Source: Glandiceps talaboti
Taxonomy: Eukaryota > Hemichordata > Enteropneusta > Spengelidae
Assembly: GCF_964340395.1 (NCBI RefSeq)
Contig: NC_135558.1
Location: forward strand, 7,045,001-7,109,000
Direction: 5' to 3'
DNA length: 64,000 bases
Both the position numbers and the translations under genes were made by a program. The notes under the pieces were generated by a model, which worked only from the letters and a program-made list of their open reading frames with translations, had not been told where the DNA came from and did not search any database. Shown in pieces: positions 35,102 through 46,034 of the stretch (its first letter is position 1; every line of letters begins with the position of its first letter).

Positions 35102-36672
35102 ATGGACTTCTATACAAAGAAGTAACTTAATATAGTAAAAATGTTTTCAACTCGTGTAATAGACATCTTCAAGGTCTACAGTTTAACCTAGATATTATCA
35201 CAAATAATGATAGGCCTATATACCACCAATACAGATGGTATTCGTATATAGAATTGACGACAAGATGATATCATTAAAAGAGGACCTTTGTATCAATCAT
35301 AAAGTAAATGGCTATTATCTTACACCAGTTGTAAAAGTTAAAATGTTGCCAACAGTTTAACTCTGTAATGATAATGATAATTCCATAGTGTTCATTGTGT
35401 TGCTAAGGGTTGTCGGAGGAATCGACGAAGAACCGGCAAAATGTTGAGTAAACCACCCCCTGATAATAACATGCCATGGGTGTAATGATCTATCACATAC
35501 TGCATTCTCCATACTGACCGATATCTTATCCGTGTTCAAATAGTTACTTGCTAATATCCAATTTGTCAGTATAAGAGGGGGTTCTTGTAAGCTGATTTTG
35601 AAAATTTTAATTTTGATGCTATTTGATGAAATCTTAGAAAAGAAAAGTGTCAAAATTTCTTTTCAAAACTTAGAGAGTAAGATTAGAGTATATTTGTAAC
35701 AAAATATCAAAATATTTCATTTTTAACATTTTCTATAATTAAGAGTAGAATTTTGTCTGTCTCATAACATTGGACCTCTTAGAGTTGCCAATTTTGCCGA
35801 CTACTAGCTTATTAGCTTATACTGAAAACACTGCTTGGAATTCAGCACAGATTTCTGTGCTAAATACAGAATGACAACATAATCGCGAATGTCGCGTTAA
35901 TTCTCTTGTTACATTAGTATAGTGTTGATGATAAGTAACCATATTGAAGCAGTTGTACAGGGTGGGGGGGGGGCGTGCTGAGGGACTTCTGCAAATTCCA
36001 CTCTCGTAGGAAGCTATAATTTAGAGCAACATAAATATATACTATATAGCAAATTCAAACTATTTTTGCATGCCTATTTCCTTCCTTTTTGTCAGTTTTC
36101 CAGTGACTCCCTTGTGTACGTGGAATGTACATGTTTAAGTGACCCTCCCCTTAATTCCTCCGACACCCCTCCCCCTACACACAGGCCGCAATTAATGACG
36201 GCTCTCTAAAATCATGATAATGTATACTGACTAATGTCCATCCTTATCTACGTGTTCAAAATTCAATAGTCTTTCGGCCAATCTCTATTCAATCTCAGCC
36301 CCTGGAATTTAGGGAAAGAGACAAATATCTGTGGGTTTTTTTTTTTTAAATGCAAACTTTCTCCGGCCAAGCAAATTCAAAATCTTAAAGCCTGACATTG
36401 GGAAATATATTAACTGTCTCCACGATCAAGTGTTTTGATTACATATGTTGATGGCTGATGACGCACAGTTTCCCAGGTTCTTCCATTACCCTATACTGTC
36501 ACCTAAGTGAAATATTCCCACAATGCACCTATACCAATATAAATCTATTCTCTTATGAGTTTTGTGGCACCAAGGTATTTATTTCACGATTTCTATAAAG
36601 TTTCATCTCTGATTAAATCTAAATAATTCGACACTCGAGTAAATGAATACTATATTAAAATGAGAACTCTGT

Positions 36673-36688
36673 CACGCCCCGCCCCCGA
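36673..36688 (+). promoter_or_regulatory. GC box upstream of FLOT1
   Basis: CACGCCCCGCCCCCGA lies about 80 bp upstream of the FLOT1 start codon in otherwise AT-rich sequence. It matches the Sp/KLF binding consensus. No TATA box is seen. Confidence 0.6.
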
Positions 36689-36765
36689 ATGTTGCGTAGC
36701 AGGTATGAGGTAAAAATAAGGTCGTCAGTGGCCATATTGGATCTGAACTAAAAACAGCAACGAAA

Positions 36766-39700
36766 ATGGGTTTCGAAGTTTGCGGCCCGAATGAGGCCAT
36801 GGTCGTGTCAGGTAAGAAGACTTGCAATCACTATGATCACTTAATATGTTAATAGTTTGCTATTTCTATTTTGACGGTGAAAATAATTTGCCGATTCTTC
36901 AAGAATTAGAATTTTAATCATGGAGCACAGAGACGGTGGCCATGTATGTATGTAGTACTATTAGTAACGCAAACGTATTGTTCAATGTCCTGGGTGGGAT
37001 TGTGTGACATTTAATACCACTACTGTGGTAATTAAACCGCAATACGAACATTTATAGCGGACGGTATCCCATTTTGCCAGTTTGAGAAGCAGTATCGTAG
37101 ATACATCTGTAAATATTCTGGCGCACTTTTTTGTGGAAGTTCCAAATGAAAGCATTTGTAAACATACGTGCTAAACGTTGATCTTTCACGACATGATGAC
37201 CGAGGCCGAGGAGTGTAGTAGTACATTTTGTACTTTCCATTTTTAAAAAAACAACAACCACAAACTCTGTTCTGAATAACATAATATTTTACAAATTTAG
37301 ATTTAGGAAAATTTAATACGATAAATTGTAATTGTGGATCGTCGCACCGTATTTAATAATTCTCCAATCTTGATTTGCAAGAATGTCATGACAAATAAAC
37401 ATTGTCATGTGACATACACTCACTCACTCATGATTATACATATGGCATGCTGACCTAGTTACCGTTCGTGTAGAAGCCGTCCTTTTATTTGAACCATTCT
37501 TCACAGACCTATGATGTCTTGATAATTTATTTTCCACAGTTTTATAATCTCACTGGATATATTCAAAATCAAACCCTTTATGTTTTTTTGCCATCTGATC
37601 TGGGTCAAGAAAACCCAGTTATTTCAGTAAAATTATCATAACAAAACAGGTCAGTGTGGTGACTATAAGACTTTAATGTAATTTATACATGAGCAGTATA
37701 TTGTAAGTGATTTTCTTATTTGCATCAAATGTATTAGTGATTCAAAGATTACTTTTAATTCAAATTATTGCCCCTGAATTTGAAAACTGAGTTGTTCCAC
37801 TGTATGACCCAGTGTTCAACTTCCAGACACTTCTATTAATGTCCAGTGGCCAGCAAATGCAGTCATTATTTTTATTTAATCATATTGATTTATTTTTTCA
37901 CAGACATTTGCACTAATGGACTTTACTTCCTAGAATCTCAATAAAATAGTCATGAGAGATTTCATTAATTAATGGATTAATTTGCATAAAAAATTGTATT
38001 ATTTATCGTGTGAATACATTAGAATGTAATGCCATGTCCTAAAATGCATATGCCCTGCTTCTTTGAAATTTTCTTTATTTCGTTTAAATTTGTGAAATGT
38101 GTTAGGTATTGAATTTTATGTCGCTATATCCCTTTGTATTGATTGGCCCACAGCAATATCATGTTAAATTTTGTACATACTGTATATGTATACAGATTCT
38201 TAACAGTGTTACTGTGTACATGTACATATGTGCATGTGCTGCACAATGTAATATCCCTTTATACCTAATATTTGTTCCTTGTAAGGAAAAAAGTGGCATC
38301 ATTTATAATTTGTATATTTTAATTTGCCGTCATTTCTGTGCACACTGGTACCCTCCATCCAAATGTACTGAAATGTATCGTATGCAGTCCTGAGGCCCCC
38401 CCCCCCCCCCCCCGGCATGGTAGCAATTATTTATTTTAAAAACCAATGTTCCAAGACTTTTGTCATATTTTGTACACTGTGTTTTCCAAATCCTAATATA
38501 TCCTTTTACATGTATCTTGTGTACATGACTGTTACATGTATTGAAGTTATGTAACAATTCTTTGAATTATTTTTGTAGGACGTAAACCCAATTTATTTTT
38601 TTATGTAAATCCGAGAATCCTACCTAGTGCTTTAAAGGGAGGAAATGAGATATTTTTTATAAACAGTGGGTTCTGGAGAGTCATAATTTAATTAATGATC
38701 ATGATTTCACATCACATTGCCTAAATTTCGCTTGCTTGCCAAGAGTCATCAAATTTAAACCCCCTTTTTACCTTTATTGTTCTGGCATTGGACACTGCTG
38801 CCTCATGGATCTTAGACATGAATATATATAGTCATTAATATCCTATGTTCAGATTGTGTCTGTTAGACCCATGGGGGCAACAGTGTACTACTAACAACAG
38901 TAGAGGTGAAAGAGTTTCACTTTGGTGGTTCTTCAAAATTTAACGAAATTTATGAGATGTGAACTCATGAAATGACTCCCAGAATTCAAAGTGTATGAAA
39001 ATATATACATTTCCTGGAGTGGCATTCCCCTTTGATTTTATTTTCATATGATGTAAACCCAAGAATCCTACCCAATGTTGTTTAGTAAGTGCACACTTAG
39101 TCTGTAAGCTACATAGTACATCATGTCACGTTAGAGTGCTATAATACTAATAGTGCTGTGCGACATTGTGTATCGTACAGACTAAATGTACACATGCGAT
39201 ATGCTTATCTGTACATGTTTTTTTTTTGTTATAATTGCCTGCTTATTTGTGTCTGCATTTTCCTTGCTGTTAATTTGTAGGATGTTGTCACTCCAGGCCA
39301 TTGCTTGTCGCTGGTGGTCGTACATTTGTGTGGCCTATATTGCAACAAGTTCAACGACTTAGCCTTAACACGATGACACTGAAGATCGATACGTCCAATG
39401 TATACACTAGGTTAGGTGTACCAATATCGGTTACAGGCATTGCGCAGGTTTGTTCATTTTACGCTAACATTTACTTGCTCTATAGGATGCTGCCATTCCA
39501 GACCATTGCTTGTAGCTGGTGGTCGTACATTTGTGTGGCCAGTTATTCAGCAGCTTCAACGGCTGAGTCTGAATACGATGACTTTGAAAATAGACACTCC
39601 AAATGTGTACACAAGGTTAGGTGTCCCTGTGTCTGTGACAGGCATTGCACAGGTTTGTCTCTCTTTCATTGATCCAAATTACATGTGTTGTGCTTAGCAG

Positions 39701-40620
39701 TACAAAGTAGTGTATAGCCACCACTGTGAAGCGTAGTATATGTTTTGTGCTTAGCATGTTTCTATGAAGTATACGCAGTACTGGTACATGTTATGTTCCC
39801 TGCTTTAGTAGTACAGAGTAGCGTGTTGTTTATCCATGAAATGTAGTAGTTATATGTAGTACTAGTAGTACATGTTTGGGCTTATCAAGAGTAGAGTGTA
39901 TAACTATGAAATGTAGCTGTTTTATGCATAGCAGTAGAGTAGTACAGTGTACAATGTAGTGTAGTTATGTATTGTGCATACCACTACATAATAGTATTTC
40001 TTTGAAGTGTAGTAATGTTTTGTGTGTAGCAGTACAGAGTATCAGAGTATCTTATGAAGTGTACTGGTAGTAGTCACCACTGTGAAGTTTAATTCATGTT
40101 TTGTGTTTAGTAGCACAGAGTACAGTAGAGTGTTTACATGTGGCTATGCAGTGTAGTACATATTCTGTATTTAGCAGTACAGAGTGAAGAGTTTAGCCAG
40201 TACTGTGATGTGCAGTACATGTTATGTGGTTAACAGTATAGGGTGTAGTGTTTAGCTTTGAAGTGCATATACATGTACATGTATGTTATGAGTAGTACTA
40301 CAGAGTAGAGTGCTTAGCTTTGAAGTACATAATTGGACTTGTTTGGTGCTTGGCAGTCAAAGTAGAGTGCTTAGCCACCACTACATTGTGCGAAGAAATG
40401 CATTGTTATTATGATAGCAGTTCTAAAAGTGTAGCAGTGCATGGTTATTAGGCTGGCAGTCCTAAAAGTGTAGCAGTGCATAGTTATTAGGCTGGCAGTT
40501 CTAGCACTGCATGGTTATTAGGCCGCAGTTCTAAAAGTGTAGCAGTGCATGGTTATTAGGCTGTTATATCAAATGTTAGTATTACATACACATGTTGAAG
40601 GAAATGGTCAGTAAATGTAT

Positions 40621-40707
<87 letters not shown>

Positions 40708-43700
40708 TTCCCTCGATGCTTACTTCAGTAACATCTTTGGTAATATGTCCTGACTTAGTGGACTGACTTGCTACTTGTTACACCATTTACAGAATCTTCT
40801 AGCAATTTGAAATACATGTAACTATATTTCATATCATTAGCTCGTGCAAATTTACCATAATACCTTCATAACAAGTTGAAATAATTACATTTCTTATGCA
40901 AATTTATTGTAAATCCTTCATGTGGCATTTTGAAATAGTTGTGTTTTATAATATATGTGCAAAGTACAAATATATAAGACATTCATATACAAATAAAACT
41001 AATTGTATTCCATATAATTAGCATATATGTAAATTTACTGTAAATCCTTCCTAGCTAAATGTTTTTGCAAGTCATTAAATGGTATGTTTTACTGTATGTC
41101 ATGTATTGTTCATAACCTACATGTGTTATTGTTCTTTGACAACTTTACAAGTGGCTTTGTTTAGTATGAGGTAATTTGCATAATTAACAATATAGCAATT
41201 AATAGTTAATTGGTATGAATCTAAATATTGGAACACAAGATTAATTACAACTGTTCACGTAGATTGTTTTTATGATATTAAAATTATACATATTTAAAAC
41301 ATTATTAGTATATTATCTTTTATCAGTGATTATCTTTTCAATAAATTAAACCTTTTATTGAATTTTGTGTTAGGTATTTTTATATTGTTGCAGTGTCGTG
41401 TTTACATTGCTGGATTCAGTATTCAATAGGACAGTTTATACTTGATGATTTATGGACCTCTGAATTCATTTTATGAAAGTAGCATTATTCAAAGGAGCTT
41501 TTCACCGGGTGACCCAGACATGATTTGAAATTAATTGGTTGGGAATTAGTAGAATTATTCAAACAGGTTTATCCCAAACGTGATAAGAAATAATTGGTAT
41601 GGCTATCAATCTCACAAGGAAGACATGTTGTATGTAATTTCATCTTCTATTAGTACCATTAATTAAAAATATTGGTTAATAAGTAATCATATTAATGGAT
41701 TGTCATTATCAGTACTCTCTATGGGAATCCACAACATGATACATGAATATAAATATGCAAAATTTAGTGAAAAACATTACAGAAGACTGTGAATGAAATA
41801 TATATTGCTTTCCTTGATAGAGTAAATAGGCTGTATTATACACATTATGTTACATGTAAGCAGTTACAGATGTAGGTACCAGTGGAACAAATAAAGCACT
41901 GTTTTAGAATAAAATATTAGTTAATATAATATACATAATTAATATATAATATACATATACATAATTATAAATGTACTCAGAGTTTATTCAGTATTGGACC
42001 TTATCCTGTAATTTCATCAAAACAGTAGACGTCAATTAGCATAACAATGAATTCTATCCATATGCAAATCAGCTGGTGTGCTATGAGTATGAGAAAATCC
42101 TCTGAGGAAACTGTATATATGTGCATATTTAAGATTATGACAGCATTTCATAATAGCATTATCAATAACCAATCGGATATAGTTTACTCTGTTCACTCCA
42201 GGACCAATGCTTTGGTTCACTTTAATTATATTTAAGAAAATTGTTCCAAGTGACTTCCTTTTTTAAATACAGGTCAAAGTTCAAGGTCAGAATCAAGAAA
42301 TGCTTTTGGCTGCCTGCCAGCAGTTTCTTGGTAAAAGAACTTCCGAGATTGAGAAAGTTGCTATGGAAACCCTTGAAGGTCATCAGCGTGCCATCATGGG
42401 AAATATGACTGTTGAGGTAGGTGTTTGAATTACTTTTGCAAGTGTCTGTTTGCGTTTCCAAAGGTGTTAGTTGATGTCATAAAAGTTGGTCTACAACAAG
42501 AGAAAGATCCCGCGTAATCGTCATGGCTCCACATATCACTTATGTGATGACCTGAGATTGAAAGATGGCCATTTAACATTTCAGCCAAGAGAAAGAATTC
42601 CATTTTTGAACACAAGAATAATGGTACCCTCTCATTTATAATTGCAGGAAATCTACAAAGACAGGAAGAAGTTTTCTAAGAATGTGTTTGAAGTGGCTTC
42701 ATCCGATCTGGTTAACATGGGTATCAGTGTGGTCAGCTACACTCTGAAAGATATCAGAGATGATCATGTAAGTTTCTTGTCAGTCTTACTACGCAGATTG
42801 ATACAGTGATGGTCATCAGTGTTCTCCCCAGAATAGAGAAAGCTGGTGGTACCGCCATCCTTGGAACTCCATGCTTGAGCTTGCCAACAATGCTTGTCTC
42901 TTTTGGTAATTTTTTACCAACAAACAGCAACATCCTCACATTTGTCAAGGGCAAAACGCATGTCATCTAATTTACGTAGTAGTATTAGTACATAAACCGT
43001 CAAGCATAACAAGTGGTTGTTGACACCTACCAATTAGATAATTATTTGTTTACAATAACATACACTAGCATTTCACACATTTGAAGTTCTTCAATACACA
43101 TGACAGAGTTGTCAGTGTCACAGAGAGATATCGACTCTTTAATACAATGTAACCACATTGTTTAGTAAATCATAAATGTCGCCAAGTAATCTTACTAATT
43201 GCCAAAATCGTGACATATATTTTTCGAAGTTAAGAGCAGTGAACAGGATCAAAATGGATCTAAATGACTTTGATACTTGCTTAGAAAACCATTCACTTGC
43301 CTATATTGTCCAAAGCTATGTAATTGAATGAGAGTTAAGACTGAGAGATGTAAAAATGCAATGGCATGGGTTCACAGCCATTACTTCTAGAACACACTTT
43401 GACCTGCAATGACCTGCCATTAATCAATGGGGTGGGTGGGTGGGTGGGCCATAATGTGTTATTTTTAGTACTAACTTTCGAATGATACCATTTGTTTTCT
43501 GAAATTCTGCCTACCAGAAGATCTAGAAAAATCAGTTTGAGTAATTTACTGAACCAGCTTGCCAAATTTGTTGAAATGAAATGTAATTGACATTATATTG
43601 GGAAATATACTTTTGAATGAAGAGGAATCTTGACTCATACTATTTAGTATGTGAACAAGCGAGAGCTTGAATGTTGGAGATATGCAAAGCACATGTAAAT

Positions 43701-45911
43701 TAATATACTAATCATATCATATACAAATCAATATACTAATCATATCATATGCAAATCATTATACTAATCATCCACCATGCCTGGCTTCAATCCTGGGGAG
43801 AACACTGGTCATTGTACAGTAGCTATGACAACGTGCTACATCAATGACCATCATTTTATTAATCTGAGTAAGACTGACAAGATATTACATGGTTATCCCA
43901 TATATCCCTCTTTGTAACACTGAGTTATATCAATTGATAGAGTGGTGGTCACTGTATACTGAGTTGTAAGTTTTGTATTAGCCTTACACGGATTGATACC
44001 GTGATGGGTCACTGTACACTGAGTTGTATCAGATGATCATGTAAGATTCGTATTAGTCTTACACGGATTGATATCATGATGGTCATTGTACATTGAAGAG
44101 ATATTAGAGGTGAATTACATCGTCAGTTTTATGTAGAAAGATGTAAGAAATGATGCTTTCAGAATCAAAATATCAGAAATTGTGATACTATATGCATAAC
44201 AAATAACTACAATTATATTTCAAAGCTAGTGTACTCTCCTTGGCAGCTTAAAGTTTTGTATACAGTCTACCATTGTCTGTAATCGTGTAACAGCGCCAAT
44301 CACATTTCTGTGAGCAACACATGTATGTATATTGGTTATAACTAGGCAAAGTTTGAGTCCCAAGTACAGTTAGGCAGAATTTGTGTCCCAGTACAGTTAG
44401 GCAGAGTTTGTGTTCCAGTACAGTGAACACAAAGTATGAAGGAGCAGTAACACTGTTAGCAACTTGGCTGTATTGAAACTTGAGTGGAAATGTCATGATA
44501 TGCATTTTTATATACAACTTGGCATATCACTTTTCTTTTTGAGTATTGGTGTCTTAATTAAGTTCTAACAAATGATGTCTACATGTATGGCATAGGAGAG
44601 GTATCATGTATAATTCCATCTTTTCTGTCCAATAGGGATACCTGAAAGCTCTTGGTATGTCTCGTACTGCGCAAGTACACAGAGATGCTCGCATTGGTGA
44701 GTCAGTCGCCAAGAAAGACTCAGGGATCAAGGTAAGTATCATATCAGTAAACGTGTATAGAAACCTTCTGTAGCATTATTGTACTCATGCAGGTATCAGT
44801 TACACATAGTATTATACATGCAATGTTATGTTGATGGACCGCAGCATTCTGAGCAATCTACATCTAAATTACAGGAAGCAAGAGCTAAAGAAGAAACTAT
44901 GGCTGCCAAGTATTCAAATGACATTGACATTGCCAAGTCTCAGAGAGATTTTGAAGTCAAGAAGGCTGCGTACGACCAAGAAGTTCAAACCAGGAAAGCT
45001 GAATCTGAGCTGGCATATGATTTACAGGTTAGTGATATTAGAGAAGTGAGAATTGTCGAATACAGAATGTCAGATGTTTCTATAATGTATATGAAAGTGA
45101 CATCACATGAGATAAGGGTTATGTGTTAAGGAACAATGTTTACATGCTTGCTATCAATAAAGAGGTAATATTAAGGAAGCACTGGACAGATAGGTGTGTA
45201 GCTTAGCCAGCCTGTGGCTGTACACATGTAGTTGGAAGTGATGTGGGACAGTGATAAAAGTTATGTCTCAAGACCGAATCCGAACCATGTTATAATTTGT
45301 ATGTGAGTGTGAACTTCTATACAACTGGACTCCCTGCAGGGGTTCAAGGTATTCCAGAGAATCTAAATACAACTGTTGAACTTCACGGTTCCAGGTCATT
45401 GTAAGTGCTCCCAGTATCAGGTGATTTTTGTGGTGTCGCCATATAGCCTTAACTGACCGTTGAGGCAGCAAAGCGTCAAATACATGTATCACACACACTA
45501 TCATCCATTGTGTGAACATTATAGTAGTAGTAGTTCTAGAATAGAGATTGTTATTGTGGTGTTGTTCACAAGTAGATAAAGTTTATATATATATGTTGTC
45601 TTACTGTACAGGCTGCAAAGACAAAACAACGCATCAAGGAAGAACAAATGCAAATCAAAGTTGTTGAACGTGCCCAGCAGATCCATGTCCAGGAACAGGA
45701 AATCAGTCGTCGTGAGAAGGAGTTAGAGGCCCAAGTCAAACAACCTGCTATGGCAGAGAAGTATAGACTGGAAACACTAGCTGAAGCCAACAAGTAAGAT
45801 ACTCCACATTTTTCCCTATCTATGTGTGTGTGTGCGCGTGTGCGTGCATGTGTGTATGTGTGTGTGCATACAGGTATATGTGTATGTTAGTGCTACTATA
45901 TATGCATACGT

Positions 45912-45980
<69 letters not shown>

Positions 45981-45993
45981 CATGCGTGCGTGC

Positions 45994-46034
<41 letters not shown>

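Larger units (their letters stand above)
34631..36765. promoter_or_regulatory. Divergent intergenic region between NUBPL and FLOT1
   Basis: The start codons of NUBPL (minus) and FLOT1 (plus) are 2.1 kb apart, so the promoters of both must lie here. It contains the tetranucleotide array at 34855-35101, a G-run near 35962 and GC-box-like sequence close to FLOT1. Small open frames near 35357-35653 do not look coding. Confidence 0.6.

Noticed and set aside
39301-39672. Single open frame reading through both FLOT1 exon 2 copies
   Set aside because: It uses the correct frame in 2a but, through the 38-nt intron, the wrong frame in 2b. Conservation shows two separate exons.
44779-45129. 116-aa open frame around FLOT1 exon 6
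   Set aside because: Only 44875-45027 is coding; both ends run into intron past clear acceptor and donor sites.
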